Origin: a virus
Direction: 5' to 3' (one strand)
Virus record (IMG/VR): IMGVR_UViG_3300036829_000104
Span: 19,598 to 83,597 of that record
Length of the DNA stretch: 64,000 nt
Of this stretch, positions 35,220 through 44,551 are shown in pieces. The first letter of the stretch is position 1. Every line of letters begins with the position of its first letter. The position numbers and the translations under genes are program-made. The notes below the pieces were generated by a model. That model was not told where the DNA came from and did no database searches. It saw only the letters and a program-made list of their open reading frames with translations.

Positions 35220-35894
35220 GTGTCCCGGTCGCGTCCCAGTACTGAGGAAGTCACCGCACGCCGCAGCCGGGTCCTCCAGCTGCGCGCGGCGGGCCTGTCT
35301 TACCAGGAGATCGCGCGGCAGACCGGTCACAAAACCGCCGCCGCGGCGGCGCAGGACGCTACGCGGGCGTTGCGTGACCGGCAGGCGGTAGGGGAGCCGG
35401 CGGGCCTGTTCGGCACGCTTGAGCTCGAGCGGATCGACTCGCTTGAGCGGGCGATGCAGACGGTGCTGCGGACGGCGGCGGGCAAAGGTGACCATGAGAC
35501 GGTCCTGAAGTCGGTTGACCGGCTGACGCGCCTGTCGGAGCGCCGCTCGCGGCTCCTCGGCGACGGCGGCGGGAACGCGGGCGGCGGCCATTCGGACGAG
35601 ACGCCCGGCCGGTATACCGCGTCGAAGCCCGGCCCCGTGGAGCAGCGGGTGCGTGCCGATATCGGCGCGCTGATGACGAGTCATCCGATGGGCGAGGCGC
35701 TGACCGAGATGTGTCACACGCTGGCGCGGAACCTGGACAACGGCGCCGGGCTCGCGACGGCGGCGGTGAACCGCGAGCTGCGGGCGAACCTGGCGGAGCT
35801 GAGCAGGCTGGCGGTTGATGACGGCGATGAGCTTGCGGACGAGCTATCCGTCCCTGAGCTGCCCTCCCCGGTTCGGGACTCCGCGGAGTCCTGA
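35220..35894 (+). CDS. Terminase small subunit-like protein
   Basis: 224 residues from GTG with AGGAGG upstream. Residues ~10-60 (EEVTARRSRVLQLRAAGLSYQEIARQTGHKTAAAAAQDATRALRDRQ) are an HTH typical of small terminases, followed by helices for oligomerisation (LERAMQTVLRTAAGKGDHETVLKSVDRLTRL). Position just before the large terminase and the overlap of 80 bases support the call. The N-terminal HTH would recognise the packaging site. The overlapping start of the large subunit suggests translational coupling. Confidence 0.7.
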   Translation: MSRSRPSTEEVTARRSRVLQLRAAGLSYQEIARQTGHKTAAAAAQDATRALRDRQAVGEPAGLFGTLELERIDSLERAMQTVLRTAAGKGDHETVLKSVDRLTRLSERRSRLLGDGGGNAGGGHSDETPGRYTASKPGPVEQRVRADIGALMTSHPMGEALTEMCHTLARNLDNGAGLATAAVNRELRANLAELSRLAVDDGDELADELSVPELPSPVRDSAES

Positions 35895-37326
35895 CCGCCC
35901 GACGCTGGGCGGGCAGGTCGCGAACGTCGCGGCGAAGCTGGGCAAGCCGTTCATGCCGTGGCAGCGGTATGTCGCCGACGTGGTGATGGAGATCGACCCG
36001 GCGACCGGGCAGCTCGCGTACTCGGAGATGGGACTGACGGTCCCGCGGCAGTCGGGGAAGTCGACGTGGGTGCTGGCCAAGGCCGTGCACCGGGCGTCGG
36101 CCACGAAGTTTTTCGGGGCGCGGCAGCACCTGGTGTATACGGCGCAGACCCGGCTGAAGGCGCGGGAGAAGTGGGAAGAGGACTTCCTCACCGAGCTTGA
36201 GGCGTCGAGCGCGTTCAGGCACCGGTTCAAGCCGCACCTGGCGAACGGCACCGAGCATCTGCGGTTCGTGAACGGTTCCCGGTTCGGCCTCGAGGCGGGG
36301 ACGGAGAAGGCCGGGCACGGCGGGACGCTGGACGAGGCCTACATCGACGAGGCGTTCGCGCAGTCTGACTGGCGGCTGGAGCAGGCGTTCGGCCCGGCGA
36401 TGATCACGCGGGCGAACAAGCTGCTGGCGTGGATCTCGACGGCGGGATGGCTCGGCGGCTCGCAGTACCTGGCGGACAAGGTTGAGATCGGCCGGGCAGC
36501 GGTCGAGGAGGGCCGGACACGCGGCCTGGCGTACTTCGAGTGGTCGGCGGCGGATAGCGCGGACCCGGGGGACCCGGCAACCTGGTATGCGTGCATGCCG
36601 GCGCTCGGCTACACGATCAGCGAGGACGCGATCCGCGCCGAGTACGAGAAGGCGCGCGACGCCGGGAAGCTCAACGAGTTCGAGCGCGCCTACCTGAACC
36701 GGTGGGTGCCGAAGCAGGTGCAGGCGTCCCGTTCGGCGCTGGACCTGGCCGGGTGGGAGCGGAACGCGGACCCGGCGTCGGAGATCACCTCCCGGGTCGC
36801 GATCGGGTTCTCGATCGCACCGGACTTGTCGTCGGCGGCGATCGGGGTTGCGGGGCGGCGGGCAGACGGCCTCGGCCACCTCGAGCTGACGGATCACCGC
36901 GAGGGCACGGCGTGGGTGACGGACCGGCTGCTGGAGATGGCGAAGCGGTGGGGCCCGTGCGCGATCGTGCTGAACCCGTCGTCGGCCGCCGCAGCGATCG
37001 AGAAGGACCTGATCGAGCGCGGCGTGAAGCCGAAGCCCGGCCCGGGCGAGTACCTGCTGCACGTGGTGGGCGGCCGGGAGTGGGCGCAGGCGTGCGTTGC
37101 GCTCGCGCGGGACGTGACCGGCGACCGGCTGCGGGTCCTGCCGGCGCCGCCGCTGGACGACGCGGCACGGGACGCGGTGCGGCGGAAGCTCGGGGATTCG
37201 TGGGCGTTCGCGGAGAGGCCTGACGGCGCGGACATCCGCCCGCTCGAGGCCGTGACGCTCGCGAGGCACGGGTTCATGACCCACGGCCTCGCGGAGCCGG
37301 CGGACCCGTTCGTGATCTTCGGATAG
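35815..37326 (+). CDS. terL: Terminase large subunit
   Basis: 503 residues from TTG 35815 (ATG 35818 or 35827 equally possible). Walker A VPRQSGKST at ~76-84, the ATPase coupling region TLDEAYIDEAF with D178/E179 at ~171-181, and the nuclease part with IGFSIAPDLSSAAIGVAG and the later LNPSSAAAAIEKDL. The N-terminal PRFGTPRSPDRPTLGGQVANVA is typical of actinophage terminases. It powers DNA into the prohead and cuts concatemers. Confidence 0.9.
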   Translation: MMTAMSLRTSYPSLSCPPRFGTPRSPDRPTLGGQVANVAAKLGKPFMPWQRYVADVVMEIDPATGQLAYSEMGLTVPRQSGKSTWVLAKAVHRASATKFFGARQHLVYTAQTRLKAREKWEEDFLTELEASSAFRHRFKPHLANGTEHLRFVNGSRFGLEAGTEKAGHGGTLDEAYIDEAFAQSDWRLEQAFGPAMITRANKLLAWISTAGWLGGSQYLADKVEIGRAAVEEGRTRGLAYFEWSAADSADPGDPATWYACMPALGYTISEDAIRAEYEKARDAGKLNEFERAYLNRWVPKQVQASRSALDLAGWERNADPASEITSRVAIGFSIAPDLSSAAIGVAGRRADGLGHLELTDHREGTAWVTDRLLEMAKRWGPCAIVLNPSSAAAAIEKDLIERGVKPKPGPGEYLLHVVGGREWAQACVALARDVTGDRLRVLPAPPLDDAARDAVRRKLGDSWAFAERPDGADIRPLEAVTLARHGFMTHGLAEPADPFVIFG

Positions 37327-37333
37327 GAGGAGC

Positions 37334-37579
37334 GTGACTGGCATGCCGGCGGTCATCACGGCTGAGGCGTTCGCGAGGGCGCTGGCCGGGGCAGGCGTCA
37401 TCCACGATATCCATCGCGTGCGCCGCGTCGTGGTCGACGCCGAGGCCGGATCCGCGGTCCGCGTCTATGTCGAGCGGTACGGCGACGAGCGGCTGCTGAA
37501 CGTCGTCCCGACGCTCAACGGCATTGAGATCATCGGCGTCCCGGCGGGCCCGGCCAACGACGAACGCAGGGAGCGGTGA
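37334..37579 (+). CDS. Small hypothetical protein (81 aa)
   Basis: VTGMPAVITAEAFARALAGAG then IHRVRRVVVDAEAGSAVRVYVERYGDERLL; alpha-beta, GTG with GGAGGAGC upstream. Proteins of this size between terminase and portal are common in actinophages. Unknown function. Confidence 0.6.
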   Translation: MTGMPAVITAEAFARALAGAGVIHDIHRVRRVVVDAEAGSAVRVYVERYGDERLLNVVPTLNGIEIIGVPAGPANDERRER

Positions 37580-37815
37580 TGACGGTTCTCGATCACGTCC
37601 CGGTAGAGCGAATCAGCGAGCGGGCCTCGTCGGTGCGGTTCTCCCGGGTCCTCGTCGCGGTGGTCGCCGGCGTCCTGTTCGGGCTCGGCTGGGTCGCGTA
37701 CAAGACCCTCGCAGTCGTGTGGTTCGCCGCGGTCTGGTGCGCGATGGCTGTTGCAGAGGGATGGGCTGATGCACGCAGGGGACAGGTGACACGTGGGCCT
37801 GCCCGAGCGGGTTAA
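37576..37815 (+). CDS. Small membrane protein between terminase and portal (79 aa)
   Basis: VRFSRVLVAVVAGVLFGLGW and TLAVVWFAAVWCAMAVAEGW are two membrane spans. It overlaps both the previous gene and the portal start. Similarly placed two-span proteins occur in actinophages; role unknown. Confidence 0.6.
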   Translation: MMTVLDHVPVERISERASSVRFSRVLVAVVAGVLFGLGWVAYKTLAVVWFAAVWCAMAVAEGWADARRGQVTRGPARAG

Positions 37816-39841
37816 CGCCCGCGCGTCCCGAGCCCTGTCGCGGCGAACGGGCGGCGCCCTGTCGTGGGACGAGTACCAGTCGTATTTCGACTTCGGCGGC
37901 CCCGGTGCGCCGCTCCTGCAGACGACGATGGGGTCGCTGGACCGGGAGAAAGTCGCCGCCTCCGCGGTCGCCGCCTACAAGGCGTCGGGGCCGGTGTTCG
38001 CGCTGGTGATGGCCCGGATGCAGGTGTTCTCCCAGGTGCGGTTCCAGTGGACCCGGTTCTCCGGCAGCCTGCCCGGTGACCTGTTCGGCACGCCAGAGCT
38101 CGGGGTGCTGGAGAAGCCGTGGCCGAACGGGACGACCGCGGACCTGCTGGCCCGCATGGAGATGCACAACTCCCTCGCCGGGAACGCGTACGTGCGGCGC
38201 ACCCGAGTCGACCAGCTGAACGTGCTGCGGCCGGACCTGGTGACGATCATCCTCGGCTCGCAGGAGAACGAGGCGGACCCGGCGCTGGCCGCCGACACCG
38301 AGGTCGCCGGCTACTTCTACACGCCGGCCGGGGGCAGGCCGCAGATCTTCCTGCCTGACGAGATCGCGCACTTCGCGCCGGTCCCGGACCCGTGGTTCCA
38401 CTTCCTCGGCCAGTCGTGGATCACGCCGGTGCTGCGGGAACTACAGGGCGACATGGCCGCCACCGAGCACAAGTGGGCGTTCTTCCAGAACTCCGCAACA
38501 CCTAACCTCGCGGTCAAGTTCGACCCCGCGCTGACGATCGACAAGGTGCGGGCCTTCAAGGAACTGATGGAGGAGGAGCACCGGGGAGTCCGCAACGCGT
38601 TCCGCACGCTCTACCTCGGCGGCGGCGCGGACCCGACGACGGTCGGGTCCAGTTTCAAGGACATGGATTACGCGGTGATCCAGGGCCGCGCCGAGTCCCG
38701 GCTCGCCTCCGCAGCGGGCGTGCCGCCGTCCTGGGTCGGGTTCGCTGAGGGCCTCCAGGGCTCCAGCCTCAACGCCGGGAACTTCGACTCGGCTCGCAGG
38801 CGGTTCGCTGACGGAACACTTGTTCACCTTTGGACCAACGCGGCCGCGTCGCTGGGGTCGATCCTCACGCCCCCGGACCAGTTCTCGCAGCTGTGGTATG
38901 ACTCGCGTGTCCCGTTCATGCGGGAAGACGCCGGGGACCTCGCGAAGATCCAGGCGCAGCAGGCGCAGACGATCGCGGCGCTGGTGCGGGAAGGGTTCAC
39001 CCCGGAGTCGGTAAAGCTGGCGGTCGCGAACAACGACATGAACCTGCTCGAGCACACCGGGATGCTGAGCGTGCAGCTGTGGGAGCCGGGCGCGGAGAGT
39101 TCCGCTCACCCGGAGCCGGGCGCGGAGTCGCCGTCAGTACCGGCGGGCGTTCCCGCAGGACCGCCGGCGCCTGCCGGGCAGCCCGCCGTGGTGAACGGCG
39201 CGGCGAACGGCGCGACTCCGGCGCTGCATGCGGGCGGCGCGGCGAACGGCAAGCCGGTCTCATCCGCGAACGGGAAGGCCGTCCCGGCGCGTAGCATCCG
39301 CGCGATGAACGGCTACCCGGACGGAGAGCAGTCCCCGCAACCGGGCATGATCTCGCTCGACCTGCCCGACGGGACGATCGACCCGCTGCCCGGCGGCGTC
39401 ACCGACCATCACGTGACCGTCGTCTACCTCGGCCCCGACGTCGACGACACGGCGTTCACGCAGGCATGCGCACGCGCGCTCCAGGCCGCCACCGACGCGC
39501 CCGGGCCGCTCGCCGGGACGGTCGACGGGCTCGGCACGTTCCCGCCGTCGGATGCCAGCGACGGGAAGACGCCCGTGTACGCGGACGCGGACCTGCCGGG
39601 CGCGCAGGCGCTCCGCGACGCCCTCGCCGACCTGTCGCAAAGCGAGTTCACCGACTGGGTGCCGCACGTCACCTTGTGCTATGCGGGACCGGATGACGAG
39701 CTTCCGCCGCCGGTGCCCTCAACCCCGGTCACGGTCTCGCACCTGTCGGTCCACCGCGGTGATGACGTGATGCGGTTCCCGCTCGGCGGCGCCGCCGCGG
39801 CGTCCGGCGCGAACGGCAAGGTCCCGGCACACGCCGGCTGA
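37793..39841 (+). CDS. Portal protein fused to a 2H phosphoesterase-like domain
   Basis: 682 residues from GTG. Residues ~1-420 are an HK97-type portal: LLQTTMGSLDREKVAASAVAAYKASGPVFALVMARMQVF, GNAYVRRTRVDQLNVLRPDLV, DEIAHFAPVPDPWFHFLGQSW, and SRLASAAGVPPSWVGFAEGLQGSSLNAGNFDSARRRFAD. A low-complexity Ala/Pro/Gly/Asn linker (~425-505) leads to a C-terminal domain with two HxT motifs, H540-V-T542 in DHHVTVVYLG and H625-V-T627 in VPHVTLCYAG, spaced as in 2H phosphoesterases. Those cleave 2',5' or cyclic phosphodiesters; phage members can destroy cyclic-nucleotide defence signals. Delivery with the particle is a possible reason for the fusion. Confidence 0.85.
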   Translation: MGLPERVNARASRALSRRTGGALSWDEYQSYFDFGGPGAPLLQTTMGSLDREKVAASAVAAYKASGPVFALVMARMQVFSQVRFQWTRFSGSLPGDLFGTPELGVLEKPWPNGTTADLLARMEMHNSLAGNAYVRRTRVDQLNVLRPDLVTIILGSQENEADPALAADTEVAGYFYTPAGGRPQIFLPDEIAHFAPVPDPWFHFLGQSWITPVLRELQGDMAATEHKWAFFQNSATPNLAVKFDPALTIDKVRAFKELMEEEHRGVRNAFRTLYLGGGADPTTVGSSFKDMDYAVIQGRAESRLASAAGVPPSWVGFAEGLQGSSLNAGNFDSARRRFADGTLVHLWTNAAASLGSILTPPDQFSQLWYDSRVPFMREDAGDLAKIQAQQAQTIAALVREGFTPESVKLAVANNDMNLLEHTGMLSVQLWEPGAESSAHPEPGAESPSVPAGVPAGPPAPAGQPAVVNGAANGATPALHAGGAANGKPVSSANGKAVPARSIRAMNGYPDGEQSPQPGMISLDLPDGTIDPLPGGVTDHHVTVVYLGPDVDDTAFTQACARALQAATDAPGPLAGTVDGLGTFPPSDASDGKTPVYADADLPGAQALRDALADLSQSEFTDWVPHVTLCYAGPDDELPPPVPSTPVTVSHLSVHRGDDVMRFPLGGAAAASGANGKVPAHAG

Positions 39842-39930
39842 CCCCATCACATCCCTTTCAGCGGGCCTCCCCGTGCGGGCCCGTTTCTGACGCTGCCCAG
39901 CCATCGACAAAGGAGAGGCGGCCGCTGTTC

Positions 39931-42900
39931 ATGACGGAAACCGATCGCAGGGTGCGCCGCGCGCTGGACGGCGAGGGCGACGGGCTGCGTTCCCGCGTCC
40001 TGCCGCTGGACGACATCGAGATCCTGTCCCGCTCCAAGGGCGGCGACCCGGACGGGCGCACCGTTGTCGCCTACGCCGCAGCGTTCGGCAAGCCCACCGA
40101 GATCTGGGACCAGGACGGCCACTACACCGAGGAGAACCATCCGCACTCGTTCAACAAGACGGTCGCCGACCGCGGTGTGCGGTTCGGGGCGTTCTACCAC
40201 CACGGCCGCACCCTGCAAGGTACCCCGTCGGAGCGCGGGTCGGTGCCGATCGGCCGGCCGGCCCTCGTCCAGCCGGACGGCAAGGGCCTGCTGACCCACA
40301 CCGTCTACAACCGGACCCAGCTTGCCGACGACGTGCTGGACAGCATCCGCAACGGCGACCCGATGGGCATGTCGTACACCGGCGCCTACCTGCAGTCCGA
40401 CCCGGGGAACGGCCCCTTCCGGGCACGCAGCGACGGCTCCTTGCCGCACGTGGTGCGCAAGGAAATCGCCTTGATCGAGTTTGGGCCCACCCCCACGCCG
40501 GCCTACGAGGACGCGGAGATCCTCGGCGTGCGTGCCGCGCAGCTGCGTGAGGCGGCCCGTGCCGCCCGGGCGTCCGGGGCGGAGCCGTACCAGCGTCACG
40601 CCGGCGAAGACGTGCAGTGCCCTGACTGCGGCTGCTTCAACGAGGCGGACGCCAACTACTGCGACCAGTGCGGCATCCAGCTGCCTGATTCAGCGTTCCC
40701 GGACGGGCGGCAGCCCTACCAGCGGGATCCGGGCGAAGACGTGCAGTGCCCCGCCTGCGAGCGGTACGACATGCCGGACGCGATCTTCTGCGACCAGTGC
40801 GGGGCGCAACTCCCCGCCTCGGCGTACGAGGGCAGCCCGGCGCCGCCCGGCGGGACAGACTCGATGACCGCGGCGGACGGCCCGGTGGCGGACACGACCG
40901 CGGGACGCGCGGCGTCGACCGCGCGGCACGAGCCGGTCAACGGCAGCCACTCCCACCCGCACCCGGCATACGGGGCGCAGGGCGGCGACGCCACCCACAG
41001 CCACGAGCACGCCCACGACGGCGACGCGAACCACCAGCACTCCCACGACCAGCCGGACCCCGGCGACGAGCCGGCGGGCGGAGACATGCCAGGCCGCAGC
41101 AGCGACCCGGCCACGGTCCTGTCCGCGCACTTCGGCTGGACACCGGAACAGGTCGAGGCGCTCGACGAGCAGGAGCGGTCGCTGCTGCTCGCCAGCATCA
41201 GCGCTGCCCACGGTGGCGGCCCGCACGAGCGCGCCGACGTCGATAACAGCACGTGGGACGGCAACGCCGCGATGGCCGCGTGCAAGACCGCCTCTGATTA
41301 CCGGGCGATCTGCGCCGGCGAGAAGACCACCGGCACGCCGGACGAGCGGCAGCACTGGGCTCTCCCGCACCACTCGAAGCCCGATGCTCCGCCGAACGCC
41401 AACGGGGTCCGCAACAGCCTGTCGCGGCTGCCGCAGACCCAGGACCTCGCGAACAAGCAGGCCGCCGAGGCGCATCTGCAGGCCCACATGAGGACGATCA
41501 GCCCCGGCGGAGACTCCGGCGGGGATGACTCGGGCACTTCCGGCAGAAGCGAGACCACCCCGGCCGCCGCAAGCGGCACCGGGGCCGGAACCGCACCGGA
41601 AGCCGCACCCGCAGTAAGGACCGTGAAGCCGCATGAGCACTCCACGGGTGACACCGAAACCGGAAGTGAAAGGAAAGATGCCGTGGAAGGCATGACGATC
41701 GAGCAGCGGGTCGCCCGGCGAGGGGAAATCGACTCGCGGATCCTCGCGATCAGCGAGGAGCACGGCGAGCGGGCGTTCCCGCCCGAGGTGCAGACCGAGT
41801 GGGACACGCTCAACACCGAGCTGGACGAGCACTCCCGCGCAATCGACGAGCACGAGCGCGCCCTGACCGCGCGCCGGGAGCGAGTCGCGGCGATCGCCGC
41901 CCGGCAGAACCCGGGCACCGGCGGCACCGCGCCGGGGGAGCGGGTCGACGGCACGGCCACCGGCTACAACGCCCCGTCCGGCACGGGTGAGCGCGGCGCT
42001 CCGGCGCTGCTGCCCGGCCGTACCAGCGACGACATTTACGACGTGACCGCGATCCGGTCCCGTGCTTCCAGCCCCGAGCATCTCGCGGGCCTGTACCGGG
42101 ACAACGCGCTGCGCGCGATCGAGCGGGGCACCTTCCCCGGCTCGGACTCCCGGGAGCGCTCGCAGGGCACCGTGGAGCGCCTGCTGCACCGCTGCGACAA
42201 CGAGGAAGGCGTCCTCGCCCGCCGCATCCTGGTCACAGGCAACCCGGTTTACATGCGGGCGTACGCGAAGTACGTGGCCCGTCTCGGCGGGGGCGGGCTG
42301 AGCCAGGAGGAGGCGCAGGCGCTCGAGCGCGGCCGGGCGATGGCGGTCGGCACGGGCGCGGACGGCGGTTTCGCGGTCCCCTTCCAGCTCGACCCGACGG
42401 TCATCCTCACTTCCGACGGGGCGATCAACCCGCTGCGGCAGATCTCCCGCGTGGAGCAGATCGTGGGCAAGGAGTTCGACCTTGTCACCTCCACCGGGGT
42501 GACGGTGACCCGGTCCAATGAGGCGACGCCGATGCCGGACAACTCGCCGACCCTCGCGCAGCCGACGATCAGGGCGGAGCGGCTGACAGGCTTCATCCCG
42601 TTCTCGATGGAAATCGAGCAGGACTGGTCGGCGCTGCAGTCGCAGATGATGATGCTGCTGGCCGACGCGAAGGACGTCGAGGAAGCAGAGTCGTTCACCA
42701 ACGGCAACGGCACCGCGCCGAACGCCGGCGGTATCGTCGCCACCCTGGCCGCGTCCAGCATCATCACGGGCACCGGCACCACCGGGACCCTCGCCGAAGG
42801 CGACCTGTACGCGCTCGAGGACGACATGGCGCCCCGGTTCCGCTCCCGGGCGGTGTGGATGGCGTCCAAGACGTCGTTCAACGCCTACCGGCAGCTGTTC

Positions 42901-43218
42901 ACGCAGACTGCCAGCGCGGCCGGGGACCCGTGGGTGCGTCCCAGCGCCGGCACCCCGCCGGAGCTGCTCGGCTATGGGGCGTACGAGAACTCGGCGATGG
43001 CCTCCACGCACGCCACCGGCGACAAGCCCATCGTCCTGGGTGACTTCAGCCGCGGCTTCCTGATCATCGACCGCTTGGGCATGAGCACTGAAATCGCCCC
43101 GATGCTGTTCGACCCGACGACGGGCCGGCCGACCGGCCAGCGCGGTCTGGTCATGTTCTGGCGGAACAACTCCCGGGTCATCGTGGACAACGCGTTCCGG
43201 ATGATCACCGTCCCGTAA
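39931..43218 (+). CDS. Prohead protease / zinc ribbon / major capsid polyprotein
   Basis: 1095 residues, ATG with GGAGAGG upstream. Residues ~1-210 are an HK97-type maturation protease: EILSRSKGGDPDGRTVVAYAAAFG, FGAFYHHGRTLQG (catalytic His region) and DPMGMSYTGAYLQ (Ser). Residues 219-304 hold two tandem 43-residue zinc ribbons (CPDC...CDQC and CPAC...CDQC). A His-rich stretch (~330-375) and a spacer with DNSTWDGNAAMAACK follow. The major capsid protein starts near 585-588 (VEGMTIEQRVARRGEIDSRI), with a delta-like coiled coil and the HK97 fold (LARRILVTGNPVYMRAYAKY, GTGADGGFAVPFQLDP, FSMEIEQDWSALQSQMMMLL). A GTG at 41683 with AAAGGA upstream could start the capsid alone. Confidence 0.85.
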   Translation: MTETDRRVRRALDGEGDGLRSRVLPLDDIEILSRSKGGDPDGRTVVAYAAAFGKPTEIWDQDGHYTEENHPHSFNKTVADRGVRFGAFYHHGRTLQGTPSERGSVPIGRPALVQPDGKGLLTHTVYNRTQLADDVLDSIRNGDPMGMSYTGAYLQSDPGNGPFRARSDGSLPHVVRKEIALIEFGPTPTPAYEDAEILGVRAAQLREAARAARASGAEPYQRHAGEDVQCPDCGCFNEADANYCDQCGIQLPDSAFPDGRQPYQRDPGEDVQCPACERYDMPDAIFCDQCGAQLPASAYEGSPAPPGGTDSMTAADGPVADTTAGRAASTARHEPVNGSHSHPHPAYGAQGGDATHSHEHAHDGDANHQHSHDQPDPGDEPAGGDMPGRSSDPATVLSAHFGWTPEQVEALDEQERSLLLASISAAHGGGPHERADVDNSTWDGNAAMAACKTASDYRAICAGEKTTGTPDERQHWALPHHSKPDAPPNANGVRNSLSRLPQTQDLANKQAAEAHLQAHMRTISPGGDSGGDDSGTSGRSETTPAAASGTGAGTAPEAAPAVRTVKPHEHSTGDTETGSERKDAVEGMTIEQRVARRGEIDSRILAISEEHGERAFPPEVQTEWDTLNTELDEHSRAIDEHERALTARRERVAAIAARQNPGTGGTAPGERVDGTATGYNAPSGTGERGAPALLPGRTSDDIYDVTAIRSRASSPEHLAGLYRDNALRAIERGTFPGSDSRERSQGTVERLLHRCDNEEGVLARRILVTGNPVYMRAYAKYVARLGGGGLSQEEAQALERGRAMAVGTGADGGFAVPFQLDPTVILTSDGAINPLRQISRVEQIVGKEFDLVTSTGVTVTRSNEATPMPDNSPTLAQPTIRAERLTGFIPFSMEIEQDWSALQSQMMMLLADAKDVEEAESFTNGNGTAPNAGGIVATLAASSIITGTGTTGTLAEGDLYALEDDMAPRFRSRAVWMASKTSFNAYRQLFTQTASAAGDPWVRPSAGTPPELLGYGAYENSAMASTHATGDKPIVLGDFSRGFLIIDRLGMSTEIAPMLFDPTTGRPTGQRGLVMFWRNNSRVIVDNAFRMITVP
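40585..40842 (+). repeat. Tandem 129-bp zinc-ribbon repeat
   Basis: Two in-frame 129-bp units (40585-40713 and 40714-40842) encode two related zinc ribbons with the shared start YQR..GEDVQCP and end CDQCG-QLP. The divergence shows an old, maintained duplication. Confidence 0.8.
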
Positions 43219-43300
43219 CAACCCGCCATACCGCAGGTCAGCGTCCGCCGTGCCGCACGGCAGACGCTGCCTGGGCGGCAATCCGCGCGAGGAGGCGCAC

Positions 43301-43564
43301 ATGGCTGATGGTGCCATCCTGGTGGCCACGAAGAACGTCCTGACCGACTTCGATGGGCGGCGGGTCATCCTCCGGCGCGGTGTCACCACCGTCCGGGAGG
43401 GTCATCCGCTCCTGAAGGGCCGGGAGTCTCTGTTCGAGCCACTGGTACCCGAGTTCGAGCTCGGGAAGTCCGAGGCCAAGGCCCCGGCGCAGCCGCGCCA
43501 GTCGCAGGGCAGGCCCGGCACCCGGCAGTCCCGGCCAGCGGGGCAGGGCAGCGGGAGTGAGTGA
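43301..43564 (+). CDS. Small head protein (87 aa)
   Basis: GAGGAGGCGC then MADGAILVATKNVLTDFDGRRVILRRGVTTVREGHPLLKGRESLFEPL. A beta-rich core followed by a basic, Gln/Pro-rich tail. Position right after the capsid gene is typical for a head decoration or connector-associated protein. No domain recognised. Confidence 0.6.
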   Translation: MADGAILVATKNVLTDFDGRRVILRRGVTTVREGHPLLKGRESLFEPLVPEFELGKSEAKAPAQPRQSQGRPGTRQSRPAGQGSGSE

Positions 43565-43736
43565 CGCCGGCGAAGCGGCGGGGGACGACGGCAGCACGCC
43601 CGCCGACCCCGCCGCAGCGCCGGACGCCGGGGACGAGCAGCAGATCCCGCCGGGACTGCTGGTATCCGTGGACTCCAGAGGCGGTTATGCGGTGCCCCGC
43701 CAGCTTGACGGGCACCGGGGGAGGGGAACGCGGTGA
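43557..43736 (+). CDS. Small hypothetical protein (59 aa)
   Basis: GTG start overlapping the previous stop; reads VSDAGEAAGDDGSTPADPAA then an acidic stretch and QQIPPGLLVSVDSRGGYAVP. The stop overlaps the next GTG. An acidic linker-like protein between head genes; function unknown. Confidence 0.5.
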   Translation: MSDAGEAAGDDGSTPADPAAAPDAGDEQQIPPGLLVSVDSRGGYAVPRQLDGHRGRGTR

Positions 43737-44551
43737 TCGACCTCGGCGCTCCCGTCCCGCTCGCCTTCCCCGTCCTCGACGACGCCGGCAACCCGGCGAA
43801 CGCGGACACGGTGACGCTGACGGTCACGCTCCCGGATGGGACCGCCGACCAGCCCGCCGTCACGAACCCGCCCGCCTTGCCCGGCCAGTACCGCTACTCG
43901 TATGTGCCCGCGCAGCCGGGGCGGCATGTCGTCCGGTGGGTCGCGGCCAGCCCGGCGGCCGCGTACACGGACATGTTCGACGTCGCCCCCGCGAATGTGC
44001 CGTCGATCGTGTCGCTGGCCGACGCGAAGCAGTTCCTCGGCATCGACCCCGACGACACCAGCGAGAACGACGAGCTGCGGGCGTGGCTCGCGGGCGTCAC
44101 TTCGGTCATCGAGCGGGAGAAGAACGAGGTCATCGCCCGCCGCCAGATCACCGACACGGACTGGAACGAGCATCCGCGCAGCGTCCGGCTGTGGCATGTG
44201 CCGGTGATATCCCTCGATTCCCTCGCGTCCGCGGACGGCACGAGGACGTGGGACGTCACTGCCGACGTGCGGGTCAATCCTGAGACCGGGCTGGTGCGGC
44301 TGGTGAACGGGCGGCAGTCGCTGTACGGCGACATCACCGCCGTCTACACGGCCGGATACCAGGTGATCCCGTACCACCTCATGCAGGCGTCGCTGGTGCT
44401 GCTGCAGCACGTGTGGGAGACGCAGCGAGGCCCGGCGTCGGTCGGCGGCGGTGTCATCGGCCCGGAGGAGACAGCCGACTACAAGCAGGCGTTCATGCTC
44501 CCGCGCAAGGTGCGGGAGTGGCTGGGCGAGCCGCGGCCCTCGGTGATCTGA
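43733..44551 (+). CDS. Head-tail connector (gp6-like)
   Basis: 272 residues from GTG. After a beta-sandwich N-terminus (VPLAFPVLDDAGNPANADTVTLTVTLPDG) comes the helical connector core: SLADAKQFLGIDPDDTSENDELRAWLAGVTSVIEREKNEVI and later MQASLVLLQHVWETQRGPAS. This matches HK97 gp6-like adaptors, which ring the portal. The extra N-terminal sandwich domain is unusual and may decorate the neck. Confidence 0.75.
   Translation: MIDLGAPVPLAFPVLDDAGNPANADTVTLTVTLPDGTADQPAVTNPPALPGQYRYSYVPAQPGRHVVRWVAASPAAAYTDMFDVAPANVPSIVSLADAKQFLGIDPDDTSENDELRAWLAGVTSVIEREKNEVIARRQITDTDWNEHPRSVRLWHVPVISLDSLASADGTRTWDVTADVRVNPETGLVRLVNGRQSLYGDITAVYTAGYQVIPYHLMQASLVLLQHVWETQRGPASVGGGVIGPEETADYKQAFMLPRKVREWLGEPRPSVI

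Noticed and set aside
35359-37401. 680-codon open frame antisense to the terminase genes
   Set aside because: Arg/Pro/His-rich shadow frame produced by high GC; no ribosome site or domain, and the opposite strand has a full terminase.
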